Below are positions 54,644 to 63,175 of a DNA stretch of 64,000 nt, piece after piece. Numbering within the stretch: position 1 is the first letter of the stretch; each line of letters opens with the position of its first letter. The notes under the pieces are model-generated. The model had not been told where the DNA came from, did no database searches, and was given only the letters and a program-made list of their open reading frames with translations. Both the position numbers and the translations under genes were made by a program. The DNA comes from Flavobacterium pallidum (GTDB taxonomy: Bacteria > Bacteroidota > Bacteroidia > Flavobacteriales > Flavobacteriaceae). The stretch is taken from contig NZ_CP029187.1 in the NCBI RefSeq assembly GCF_003097535.1, positions 310,001 to 374,000 on the forward strand. Direction: 5' to 3'.

Positions 54644-55873
54644 CTACCTCAATTTTAAAGTCACGATGGATAAAATGGCAAGCAAAATCCCGACAATCCA
54701 GAAACGGGTTACGATTTTGCTTTCGTGATAACCTTTCTTCTGATAGTGATGGTGTAAAGGCGACATCAGGAAAATCCGTCGGCCTTCGCCAAAGCGCTTT
54801 CGCGTATATTTGAAATAACTTACCTGAAGGACTACCGAGAAATTTTCGACGAGAAAAATTCCGCACAACAGCGGCACCAACAATTCTTTTCTTACCGAAA
54901 TGGCCAAAACCGCTATGATCCCGCCAATCGTAAGGCTTCCCGTATCACCCATAAAAACTGTTGCCGGGTAGGAATTATACCAAAGAAACCCGACGAGTGC
55001 CCCGACGAATGAGGCGATGAATACGGTCATTTCACCGGAATTCGGGATGTACATGATGTTCAGGTAACCCGAAAAAATGATGTTCCCTGATACAAACGTG
55101 AAAATCCCTAGTGCGATGACAGATATAGCGGAAGTTCCCGCCGCGAGGCCATCGATACCATCGGTTAGATTGGCACCATTAGAAACTGCCGTGATGATGA
55201 AAATGACAATCGGAATGAAAATCAGCCATGCCCAGTCTTTATAACCATCACCCATCCAGGCCAGTATTTCGGCATAATCAAATTCGTTATTTTTGAAAAA
55301 AGGAATTGTCGTAGCAGTAGATTTTTCTTCCAAAGGCAGCGAAGACACAACATTTTGTGACTGGTTGTAAGTGAATGTCTGGATGTTTTTATCATTCCTT
55401 ATTGTAACCGCCGGACTGAAATACAATACCGAACCTACAATGACACCCAACCCTACCTGGCCAATTACCTTAAAAATGCCTTTTAATCCTTGTTTGTCTT
55501 TCTTGAAAATCTTGATATAATCATCCACAAAACCGATGACGCCCATCCATAATGTCGTGACTACCAGCAATATGATGTATATATTGTCCAGTTTCGTAAA
55601 AAGGAAAACAGGGATCAACGTAGCCATGATGATGATCAATCCACCCATGGTTGGCGTACCGGCTTTTTCATTCTGGCCTGCCAGGCCAAGTTCCCTTACC
55701 GTTTCGCCAACCTGCTGCTTCCTGAGGAAGTTGATGATTTTCTTTCCGAAAATAGTGGAAAGCGATAACGACAGGATAATCGCCAATGCCGACCTGAAAG
55801 TGATGTATTGAAACACTCCGGTTCCGGGAATGTTCAGGTCTTTGTGCAGATAATCGAATAAATAGTACAGCAT
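54644..55873 (-). CDS. mraY: Phospho-N-acetylmuramoyl-pentapeptide transferase MraY
   Basis: A 409-residue polytopic enzyme that links phospho-MurNAc-pentapeptide to undecaprenyl phosphate, making lipid I. Signature segments are [49 protein letters not shown] and the basic HHHYQKKG near the C-terminus. It is longer than E. coli MraY (360) because of an insertion with no clear motif at about residues 160-205. It is four bases after murE. Confidence 0.97.
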   Translation of the reverse strand: MLYYLFDYLHKDLNIPGTGVFQYITFRSALAIILSLSLSTIFGKKIINFLRKQQVGETVRELGLAGQNEKAGTPTMGGLIIIMATLIPVFLFTKLDNIYIILLVVTTLWMGVIGFVDDYIKIFKKDKQGLKGIFKVIGQVGLGVIVGSVLYFSPAVTIRNDKNIQTFTYNQSQNVVSSLPLEEKSTATTIPFFKNNEFDYAEILAWMGDGYKDWAWLIFIPIVIFIITAVSNGANLTDGIDGLAAGTSAISVIALGIFTFVSGNIIFSGYLNIMYIPNSGEMTVFIASFVGALVGFLWYNSYPATVFMGDTGSLTIGGIIAVLAISVRKELLVPLLCGIFLVENFSVVLQVSYFKYTRKRFGEGRRIFLMSPLHHHYQKKGYHESKIVTRFWIVGILLAILSIVTLKLR

Positions 55874-55877
55874 ATGG

Positions 55878-57341
55878 CTACTTGTTGAGTTGTTCCAAAA
55901 ATTCCTTTACGATTTGCATATCGTCAAAATCATATCTTACACCCTGAATTTCCTGATAAGTTTCGTGGCCCTTTCCGGCAATCAGGATGATATCGTTGGC
56001 TTCAGCAAGCTGGCAGGCCGTTTTGATTGCCTGCTTCCTATCTGTGATGGAAACCGTTTTTTTGTAAAATTGTGGCTCGATGCCTTTCTCCATATCGGCT
56101 ATAATGGCTTCCGGATCTTCGCTTCTCGGATTGTCGGAAGTGATGATGACTTTATCGCTCAAAGCCGCCGCAATTCCTGCCATCAAAGGCCGTTTTGTTT
56201 TATCGCGATCGCCACCACAGCCTACCACTGTGATGAGCTGTTCGTTTTTGGTACGGATGTCGGCGATGGTTTTCAGTACATTTTCCAAAGCATCAGGCGT
56301 ATGTGCGTAATCCACTACTGCCGTGATTTTTTGGTTTGAAACGATGAACTGAAACCTGCCGGAAACACTTTCCAATTCTGAGAGCAATCTCAAAACCTCG
56401 AAACTTTCCAGTCCCAGCTCCACTGCCGTTCCATAAATGGCCAGCAAATTGTAAGCGTTGAAAGTGCCGATTAACCGCACCCAGACCTCATTGTCATTAA
56501 TTTTCAGCAACAATCCTGACAATTGGTTTTCTAAAATCTGAGCCTTATAGTCGGCGTAAGATTTTAACGCATAAGTCACTTTTTTGGCAGCTGAATTCTG
56601 CAGCATCACCAAACCATTCTTATCATCCACATTGGATAAAGCAAAAGCCGATTTGTCCAAATGATCGAAAAACGCCTTTTTGACATCGCGGTATTCCGCA
56701 AACGTATCATGGTAATCCAGGTGATCATGCGATAAATTGGTGAAAACGCCTCCGGCAAAATGCAGGCCTTCGGTACGTTTTTGGTGGATGCCGTGAGAAC
56801 TGACTTCCATAAAACAGAATTCGACGCCTACTTCGTTCATTGCCTTGAGGTACCGGTTTATCGTCAGCGTATCCGGCGTGGTATGCGTCGCTTTATACTC
56901 CACTTCATCCACTAAAATCCGTACGGTAGAAATCAATCCGACTTTGTAACCTGCTTTCTTAAACAATTGGTACAATAATGAAGCAACGGTCGTTTTTCCA
57001 TTTGTACCGGTAATGCCAACCAATTTCAGGTTGCGGGATGGATTATCATAGTAATTATCAGCCATGAAAGCCAGTGCGGCATTGGTGTCTTTTACCCTTA
57101 CGTAAGTAATTCCCGTAACAATTATTTCGGGAAAAGTATCGCATACAACTGCGATCGCACCTTGATTTATCGCTTTTTCAATAAAATCATGCCCATTTGA
57201 AAGTGTGCCACGGATAGCCACAAACACATCATTTTCAGTGATTTTCCGGGAGTCAAAATCGATGGCATTGATGTCCACATCGGTGCTGCCTTTGACGGCA
57301 TCGATCGAAACGCGGTATAAAATGTCTTTTAACGTGCTCAC
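55878..57341 (-). CDS. murE: UDP-MurNAc-tripeptide synthetase MurE (meso-DAP adding)
   Basis: A 487-residue Mur ligase. The ATP loop is [11 protein letters not shown]. The substrate motif DNPR ([11 protein letters not shown]) is the hallmark of enzymes adding meso-diaminopimelate and not lysine, which fits Gram-negative wall chemistry. The central segment is [12 protein letters not shown]. Its start overlaps the end of the penicillin-binding protein gene by four bases. Confidence 0.97.
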   Translation of the reverse strand: MSTLKDILYRVSIDAVKGSTDVDINAIDFDSRKITENDVFVAIRGTLSNGHDFIEKAINQGAIAVVCDTFPEIIVTGITYVRVKDTNAALAFMADNYYDNPSRNLKLVGITGTNGKTTVASLLYQLFKKAGYKVGLISTVRILVDEVEYKATHTTPDTLTINRYLKAMNEVGVEFCFMEVSSHGIHQKRTEGLHFAGGVFTNLSHDHLDYHDTFAEYRDVKKAFFDHLDKSAFALSNVDDKNGLVMLQNSAAKKVTYALKSYADYKAQILENQLSGLLLKINDNEVWVRLIGTFNAYNLLAIYGTAVELGLESFEVLRLLSELESVSGRFQFIVSNQKITAVVDYAHTPDALENVLKTIADIRTKNEQLITVVGCGGDRDKTKRPLMAGIAAALSDKVIITSDNPRSEDPEAIIADMEKGIEPQFYKKTVSITDRKQAIKTACQLAEANDIILIAGKGHETYQEIQGVRYDFDDMQIVKEFLEQLNK

Positions 57342-59338
57342 GATAATTCGAGTATTATGGTTTTCGACTTGTCTTTGCTTTCTCCGGCAGGCAATGATTG
57401 TTTTTTTACTTTTCCAACACCGACTGCTTTTACTTTAAAGCCCATATTTTCCAATAATGCAACGGCATCCATGCCGGCCATGCCTTTAACGTTTGGCATT
57501 TTATCCGGGTTATTCTGCGCTTTTGCGTCATAATTGTTATAGCTTTTTTCTTGTACTGCGATTTTCTTTTTCAGGGTTTTGATTTCATTCATTGACGGTG
57601 AATCTGTAAAAATCTTCTGTGCGATACGCTTGAAAACCGGTCCGGCAACATCAGCCCCATAATAGTTATTGTTGACCGTGCTTGGCTTATGGACCACGAC
57701 GATGCAGGAATATTTCGGGGCATCGGCAGGAAAATAACCCACGAAAGACGAGGCATAATATTTATTGGCACCTCCGTTTTTAGCGTAATCTACCTGAGCA
57801 GTACCTGTTTTTCCCGCCATGGAGAAATCTTTGGAATACAGGTTTTTACCGGTGCCTCTTTTCACGACATTTTTGAGGACTTCGCGGACTTTCGACAAAG
57901 TTTCATCAGAACATATTTTGGGATTGATGACCACCTTATCGTATTTCTTAATGGTTTTATTCCACTCCTTAATTTCTTTTACGAAAATCGGCTTGATCAT
58001 TTCGCCATTGTTAGCGATAGCGTTATAAAGTGATAATGTCTGTAATGGCGTTACTGAAACCCCATATCCGAAAGCCATCCATGGCAGTGACAATTTCGAC
58101 CAGCGCTTTTCCTGAGGCTGCGGAATATATGGACGCCCTTCACCCTGAAACGGCAGTCCCAGAGGCTTGTTTAATCCGTAACTGTTGATGCGGTCTACGA
58201 ATTCCTGCGGATTATTTTTATAATTATTGTACACCGCCTGAACCATTACCGTATTTGACGACACTTCGAATCCTTTGGCCAGGGAAACCCTGCCGGAGGT
58301 GCGATGCGAATCCTCGACATCGTGCCCCCAATACTGGATCAATCCATCATGCTTGTCAAACACTGCGCTGGTATCGATTTTTTTGTCATCAATCAACGCG
58401 ATCAGGTCGAGTAATTTAAAGGTCGAACCCGGTTCGTGTGATTCTGCGACAGCGTAATTCTGTGTTTCATAATACGTCCCGTCATTGCCTTTGCCAAGGT
58501 TGGCGATAGCACGGATTTCGCCGGTTTTGGTTTCCATCACGACCACACAGCCGTGATCTGCATCATAATCCTGGAGCTGTTTCAGCAACGCATGATGCGC
58601 AATATCCTGGATGTATACATCAATCGTGGAAATGACATCATAGCCATCGCGGGGCTCTACTTCATTGTTATCGCGCAAAGGCTTCCATTGCCCTTTAGCA
58701 ATTTTCTGTTTCAGGATTTTGCCGTCTTTTCCATTCAGATATTGACGGTAAGCCCATTCGATTCCTTTCCCGTCAGGCGTGCCGTCCGGTTTTACCCTTT
58801 CATAACCGATGGTACGCTCTGCGATAAGCCCGATTGGATGTTCGCGGACCGTTTCCTGTTCGATGATGATCCCGCCTTTATAAGCGCCGAGATTGAACAG
58901 TGGAAATCCTTTTATGGCAACATACTGCGTATAGCTTAAATTTCTTGCCACAAGGAAATAGCGATCTTTATTAGCCCTGGCGCGCTTCAATCCTGAAAGG
59001 TAATAGCTGGATGGCTTTCCCAATAACACATGAAGCGAATCGGCAAGTGCGGTTACATTTTTTTTAAAATCTTCAGTTTTCGGGGCAACGGCATCAAAAC
59101 GGACTTTGTAATTCGGGATGGAAGTGGCCAGCAAACTTCCGTCAGAAGAATACAGATTTCCTTTATTGGCAGGGATCACGAAATTTTTCACAGTCCTTTC
59201 TTTCGCCAATTTTTTATAATGGTCCCCTTCAACCCATTGGATATTGGTCAGTTTCACGACAATAGCGCATGCCATCACGAACAGGGCAAACCCGACGAGG
59301 TAAATGCGGTAAGAAATATTTTTTTCTTCTATTGCCAT
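57338..59338 (-). CDS. ftsI: Division penicillin-binding protein (FtsI-like) with PASTA domain
   Basis: A 666-residue class B penicillin-binding protein: an N-terminal membrane helix (about 12-30), a dimerisation region, then the transpeptidase domain with SxxK at Ser305-Lys308 (STFK), SxN at 360-362 (SSN) and KTG at 510-512. One PASTA domain ends the protein (about 615-666; VKGMAGMDAVALLENMGF), unusual for Gram-negative FtsI proteins but common in Bacteroidetes. It makes septal cross-links. It overlaps ftsL by ten bases and murE by four. Confidence 0.95.
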   Translation of the reverse strand: MAIEEKNISYRIYLVGFALFVMACAIVVKLTNIQWVEGDHYKKLAKERTVKNFVIPANKGNLYSSDGSLLATSIPNYKVRFDAVAPKTEDFKKNVTALADSLHVLLGKPSSYYLSGLKRARANKDRYFLVARNLSYTQYVAIKGFPLFNLGAYKGGIIIEQETVREHPIGLIAERTIGYERVKPDGTPDGKGIEWAYRQYLNGKDGKILKQKIAKGQWKPLRDNNEVEPRDGYDVISTIDVYIQDIAHHALLKQLQDYDADHGCVVVMETKTGEIRAIANLGKGNDGTYYETQNYAVAESHEPGSTFKLLDLIALIDDKKIDTSAVFDKHDGLIQYWGHDVEDSHRTSGRVSLAKGFEVSSNTVMVQAVYNNYKNNPQEFVDRINSYGLNKPLGLPFQGEGRPYIPQPQEKRWSKLSLPWMAFGYGVSVTPLQTLSLYNAIANNGEMIKPIFVKEIKEWNKTIKKYDKVVINPKICSDETLSKVREVLKNVVKRGTGKNLYSKDFSMAGKTGTAQVDYAKNGGANKYYASSFVGYFPADAPKYSCIVVVHKPSTVNNNYYGADVAGPVFKRIAQKIFTDSPSMNEIKTLKKKIAVQEKSYNNYDAKAQNNPDKMPNVKGMAGMDAVALLENMGFKVKAVGVGKVKKQSLPAGESKDKSKTIILELS

Positions 59339-59676
59339 ACGTTATCCCAAAAACCTTTGACTTTTTCCTGCTTTACTTTAATTTTTACCGGCGGAACCGA
59401 TGACGGGAAAATCTGCTTTCCTGCCATTTTTTCTGAAACTGTTGATTCCATGCGGAGTTTCATCAATTCTGAACGGCGGTCCACGAATTCCGAGCGCAGT
59501 TCTTTTACTTCATTGGTGAGTTCGGTAATCTTGAAAACCTTTTGCTCGTAGCGGTTTGTATTGGCAATCATTGCGAGCACGATCAGGATGATGAATACAA
59601 TAAAGCGCCAGTTTTTATTGGCATCTTCATTGACCAGGAACCTTGCTTTCAATATGCTGTAAACCCCTTTCTTCAT
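59329..59676 (-). CDS. ftsL: FtsL-like cell division protein
   Basis: A 115-residue bitopic protein: a cytoplasmic N-terminus, one helix (about 23-39, WRFIVFIILIVLAMIANT) and a periplasmic coiled coil (ITELTNEVKELRSEFVDRR, then SELMKLRMESTVSEKMAG). This layout and the position between rsmH and ftsI identify FtsL. It bridges FtsQ and the FtsW-FtsI synthase. It overlaps ftsI by ten bases and is two bases after rsmH. Confidence 0.88.
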   Translation of the reverse strand: MKKGVYSILKARFLVNEDANKNWRFIVFIILIVLAMIANTNRYEQKVFKITELTNEVKELRSEFVDRRSELMKLRMESTVSEKMAGKQIFPSSVPPVKIKVKQEKVKGFWDNVWQ

Positions 59677-59678
59677 GG

Positions 59679-60581
59679 CTAAAGCTTCTCGGCTATCCTT
59701 AATTTTGCGCTGCGTGCGCGGTTGTTAATCTTAATTTCAGCATCAGTCGGCACGATCAGCTTGCCTATCAATTTGAACGGAACCGAAAAATTCCCAAACA
59801 TATCGCGTTCCGGTTCGCCTTCGAACATGCCATTCTTCATGAACCTTTTCACCAGGCGGTCTTCAAGCGAATGGTACGAAATCACACTAAGCCTGCATTG
59901 AGGCTTCAGGATTTCAAGCGATTGCTCTAAAAACTCCTTCAGCACTTCCATCTCACGGTTCACCTCGATGCGGATGGCCTGGTACATTTGCGCCAGGATC
60001 TTGTGGCTTTTATGCTGTGGCAGGAACCGGCTTAAAACCAATTTCAGCTGCTCCGTATTTTTAATCGGCTCCTTTTCGCGCGCTTCAAGAATAACCCTTG
60101 CAATGGCCGGCGCGTTTTTCAGTTCGCCATAATCGAGAAAAACCCTTCTCAGGTTTGCTTCATCATATTCATTAACAACGCGATAGGCATTGAGGTCGTT
60201 TTTCTGGCTCATTCTCATGTCCAGACCCGCATCAAAACGCGTTGAGAAGCCACGCTCGGCGACATCAAACTGATGTGAGGAAACACCTAAATCCGCTAAA
60301 ATGCCATCAACTTTAGTCACGTTATAAAACCTCAGGTATCTTTTCAGGAATTTGAAATTTTCATTGATCAGCGTAAAACGGTCATCAGCCAGAGCATTTG
60401 CAAGCGCATCTTCATCCTGGTCGAAAGCAAATAACTTTCCATTTGGACCCAGGCGGCGCAATATTTCAGCTGAATGTCCGCCGCCGCCGAAAGTCACATC
60501 AACATAAACCCCATCAGGATTGATGTTGAGGCCGTCCACGGTTTCTTTCAGCAATACCGGATTATGATAGTCCATTGTCAT
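59679..60581 (-). CDS. rsmH: 16S rRNA m4C1402 methyltransferase RsmH (MraW)
   Basis: A 300-residue SAM-dependent methyltransferase that modifies C1402 in the decoding site of 16S rRNA. Landmarks are YHNPVLLKETVDGLN, VDVTFGGGGHSAEIL, DGILADLGVSSHQFDVAERGFS (shown in part) and SYHSLEDRLVKRFM near the C-terminus. The start may be 60581 or an ATG two codons later at 60575; both overlap the end of mraZ (20 or 14 bases). Confidence 0.96.
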   Translation of the reverse strand: MTMDYHNPVLLKETVDGLNINPDGVYVDVTFGGGGHSAEILRRLGPNGKLFAFDQDEDALANALADDRFTLINENFKFLKRYLRFYNVTKVDGILADLGVSSHQFDVAERGFSTRFDAGLDMRMSQKNDLNAYRVVNEYDEANLRRVFLDYGELKNAPAIARVILEAREKEPIKNTEQLKLVLSRFLPQHKSHKILAQMYQAIRIEVNREMEVLKEFLEQSLEILKPQCRLSVISYHSLEDRLVKRFMKNGMFEGEPERDMFGNFSVPFKLIGKLIVPTDAEIKINNRARSAKLRIAEKL

Positions 60582-61035
60582 CGTCGTTTACATCCCCCAT
60601 TACTTCTTCGGCCAAATCAGCAAAATCCTCATCACCGCCGGCAATGGATTGCTCGTATAAATTCTTGTCCCAGATTTCCACGATATTCACTTTGGAAGAA
60701 AACACCACGTCTTTTACAATACTGCTGTACGTTGCCAGGTCTTTGGCTACCAAAAGCCTTCCAACCTCATCAATCTCCACCATTTTCACTCCGGCCATAA
60801 ACTTGCGGATGAAATCATTGTTCTTTTTATTGAAGCGGTTGAGTTTGTTGATTTTAGCCATCATCAGGTTCCACTCGGACATCGGCCACAATTCGAGGCA
60901 TTTGTCAAACACGGAACGCTTCAGGACAAAACCGTCCTGTAGTGAAGCTGAAAGCTGTTTCTTCAAAGGAGCCGGCAACAATAGCCTTCCTTTTCCGTCC
61001 GCTTTACATTCGTATGTTCCGATAATGGTATTCAA
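60562..61035 (-). CDS. mraZ: Transcriptional regulator MraZ
   Basis: A 157-residue protein with two AbrB-like swapped-hairpin domains (IGTYECKADGKGRLLLPAPL about residues 4-23 and VEIDEVGRLLVAKDL about 83-97). MraZ binds DNA upstream of its own gene and represses the dcw cluster in other bacteria. It is first in the cluster, as usual. The 3' end overlaps rsmH. MraZ boxes were not identified. Confidence 0.95.
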   Translation of the reverse strand: MNTIIGTYECKADGKGRLLLPAPLKKQLSASLQDGFVLKRSVFDKCLELWPMSEWNLMMAKINKLNRFNKKNNDFIRKFMAGVKMVEIDEVGRLLVAKDLATYSSIVKDVVFSSKVNIVEIWDKNLYEQSIAGGDEDFADLAEEVMGDVNDDDNGLS

Positions 61036-61062
61036 TGAGTTACACTTTTAAGTGATTGAAAG

Positions 61063-61070
61063 CAAAAATA
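61063..61070 (-). promoter_or_regulatory. Candidate -7 element of the dcw cluster
   Basis: TATTTTTG matches TAnnTTTG and ends 27 bases before the mraZ ATG. No TTG at -33. Two AAAGTGGG-type direct repeats lie just upstream (61088-61081 and 61109-61101 on the minus strand), about 20 bases apart, as expected for MraZ boxes. Confidence 0.45.
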
Positions 61071-61371
61071 AATAATTATTTCCCACTTTTTACCTAAATC
61101 CCCCACTTTGTTGATAAGTTTACCCTTTATCAACCAAATCGGGAAAAATGTATAAAAATGTAATTTTGAATTAATAACAGTTGTTTTCGATTTTAATGAA
61201 AAAATTGAGCCCCTAAAGGATTTTTCCTGCTGTTTTATTGATTAAAAAGCAACAGTTTTTGTAAGCATGATGATTTCGTCCATCAGAAATGGCTGAAGGC
61301 TAGCATTTTAAATTATCACTTGAGAAATGCCAATAATTCCGTTATACGCCTGATATATACCCATAAAATCA

Positions 61372-61379
61372 TATATTTG
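61372..61379 (+). promoter_or_regulatory. Candidate promoter of the alpha/beta hydrolase gene
   Basis: TATATTTG fits TAnnTTTG, with CTG (one base from TTG) 19 bases upstream at 61350-61352. Its position makes a GTG at 61381 unusable as start codon. Confidence 0.5.
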
Positions 61380-61404
61380 CGTGAACGCCAAAAGCCTGAC
61401 CATA

Positions 61405-62169
61405 ATGAGTACTGACCTGAAAAAAGAAGGAAAATATAAATACTTTGAAGCCGGCGAAGGCACGCCGATTATTATCCTGCACGGGTTGATGGGCGGACTG
61501 AGCAATTTTGACGGCGTTGCGGAATATTTCCCGGCACACGGCTATAAAGTTGTCATTCCGGAATTACCGATTTACACCCAAAGCATCCTGAAAACCAACG
61601 TGAAGGCTTTCGCAAAATATGTAAAGGATTTCATTACTTACAAAGGTTTTGATCGCGTGATCCTTTTAGGGAATTCCCTGGGCGGCCACATTGCTTTGTA
61701 CCATACGAAAATGTATCCTGAAAAGATGTTGGGGTTGATTATTACAGGCAGTTCCGGGCTTTATGAAAGTGCGATGGGCGACAGTTATCCTAGGCGTGGC
61801 GACCGTGATTATATCAAGAAAAAGGCAGAGGAGGTTTTTTATGACCCAAAAATAGCTACTCCTGAAATCATTGAGGAAGTGTATACCATGGCCAACGACA
61901 GGATTAAGCTGATCAAGACCCTGACGATTGCCAAAAGCGCCATACGCCATAACATGGCGAAGGATTTGCCTAAAATGCATGTCCCGACCTGTATTATCTG
62001 GGGAAAGGATGATAAAGTAACGCCACCTGATGTGGCTGTAGAGTTTGATAAATTATTGCCGAATTCTTCCTTATATTGGATTGACAAATGCGGTCACGCT
62101 GCGATGATGGAGCACCCTGATGAATTCAACCAACTGATGCACGACTGGCTCAGGACACACCATTTTTAA
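61405..62169 (+). CDS. Alpha/beta hydrolase
   Basis: A 254-residue alpha/beta hydrolase. The oxyanion segment is IIILHGLMGGLSNFDG, the nucleophile elbow is LLGNSLGGH (Ser), the acid is in IIWGKDDKVTPP, and the base is His in DKCGHAAMMEHP. Likely cytosolic esterase or C-C hydrolase; substrate unknown. ATG 61405 is chosen because the GTG 24 bases earlier lies at the promoter. It is 54 bases before engB. Confidence 0.88.
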   Translation: MSTDLKKEGKYKYFEAGEGTPIIILHGLMGGLSNFDGVAEYFPAHGYKVVIPELPIYTQSILKTNVKAFAKYVKDFITYKGFDRVILLGNSLGGHIALYHTKMYPEKMLGLIITGSSGLYESAMGDSYPRRGDRDYIKKKAEEVFYDPKIATPEIIEEVYTMANDRIKLIKTLTIAKSAIRHNMAKDLPKMHVPTCIIWGKDDKVTPPDVAVEFDKLLPNSSLYWIDKCGHAAMMEHPDEFNQLMHDWLRTHHF

Positions 62170-62223
62170 ATCAATATAAAACCGCGGTCCAAAAGATGGC
62201 GGTTTGTTTTTAATACACAGCAT

Positions 62224-62841
62224 ATGAAAATCAACACTGCCGAATTTGTAATCAGCAACTCTGAAGTGGCGAAATGCCCGAAGGACATGCTTCCGGAATA
62301 TGCCTTTATCGGGCGTTCCAATGTAGGAAAATCGTCGTTGATCAATATGCTTACTAATAACAAACATCTTGCAAAAACTTCAGCAAGGCCTGGAAAAACG
62401 CAGTTAATCAACCACTTCCTGATCAATAAGAACTGGTTCCTGGTGGATTTACCGGGATATGGTTATGCAAAGGTTTCGAAAAAAACCAAGGAAGTTTTCC
62501 AAAAATTCATTACGGATTATTTTGAGAAAAGGGAGCAGCTCGTTTGTGCTTTCATATTGATAGACATCCGCCATGAAGCGCAGAAAATCGATCTGGAATT
62601 CATTACTTATATCGGAGAAATCGAAATCCCGCTTTGCCTGGTTTTTACCAAAGCTGACAAAATTGGAAAAGTCAAGGCCGATATTGCCGTTGCCGATTAC
62701 CGCAAAAAACTGCTTGCCAACAATTGGGAGGAAATGCCGCCGTATTTTATCACTTCGTCATCAGAAGGGCGCGGCAAGGAAGAATTGCTGCATTATATTG
62801 ACGGTATAAACCAGGAAATGTTTAAAAATAACGGCTTCTAG
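62224..62841 (+). CDS. engB: Ribosome biogenesis GTPase EngB (YihA/YsxC)
   Basis: A 205-residue small GTPase needed for 50S assembly. G1 is GRSNVGKSSLI, G2 follows in ARPGKTQLI, G3 is DLPGYGYAK, G4 is TKADK and G5 ITSSSEGRGKEEL. Normal length. It converges on gldC, with one base between the stop codons. Confidence 0.96.
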   Translation: MKINTAEFVISNSEVAKCPKDMLPEYAFIGRSNVGKSSLINMLTNNKHLAKTSARPGKTQLINHFLINKNWFLVDLPGYGYAKVSKKTKEVFQKFITDYFEKREQLVCAFILIDIRHEAQKIDLEFITYIGEIEIPLCLVFTKADKIGKVKADIAVADYRKKLLANNWEEMPPYFITSSSEGRGKEELLHYIDGINQEMFKNNGF

Positions 62842-62842
62842 A

Positions 62843-63175
62843 TTACTTTTTCAAATTCAGCTTTTCAGCAAAATAATCACAGAAATCCTTCATCGTATCG
62901 GTCATCTTATCATCTGCGGTAGCGCGCTGGAACGTATCGGCCATAGCCACGAGCGTTTGGTGGAAAAATACTTTCATTTCATCTACGGGCATGTCTTTGG
63001 TCCATAAATCTATACGTAAAGTTTCCTGTGCATTGCTGTCCCAGATAGACAACATCATCGCTTTGGCTTCTTCGGCATCCACGCCGCCATCCTGTGCGGT
63101 CCAGCTTAATTTTTCGGGCACACGGTTCTCATCGAGTTCGACAAGGAATTTTATTTCGGAGGTAATGTTACTCAT
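62843..63175 (-). CDS. gldC: Gliding motility protein GldC
   Basis: A 110-residue protein without signal peptide. It matches the GldC family of flavobacteria (SEIKFLVELDENRVPEKLSW and WDSNAQETLRIDLWTKDMPV). GldC is encoded next to GldB and is needed for full gliding, but its molecular role is unclear. ATG 63175 is chosen over an earlier start since the extra residues lie within the end of gldB and do not match the family. It overlaps gldB by eight bases. Confidence 0.94.
   Translation of the reverse strand: MSNITSEIKFLVELDENRVPEKLSWTAQDGGVDAEEAKAMMLSIWDSNAQETLRIDLWTKDMPVDEMKVFFHQTLVAMADTFQRATADDKMTDTMKDFCDYFAEKLNLKK

Larger units (their letters stand above)
61036..61404. other. Intergenic region between mraZ and the hydrolase gene
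   Basis: A 369-base gap with A+T-rich sequence. A TATTTTTG element (61070-61063, minus) could be the dcw promoter, and TATATTTG (61372-61379, plus) the hydrolase promoter. Direct repeats of a MraZ-box type (TGGGN-like) were looked for and only TCCCACTTT-like segments (61081-61089; CCCCCACTTTG at 61100-61110) were seen, which read AAAGTGGGA on the minus strand and may be the MraZ boxes. No gene is seen. Confidence 0.5.

Noticed and set aside
61200..61300. Small RNA gene upstream of the hydrolase
   Set aside because: A CTGTT/AACAG pairing with following T is present but imperfect; no promoter or known RNA structure supports it.
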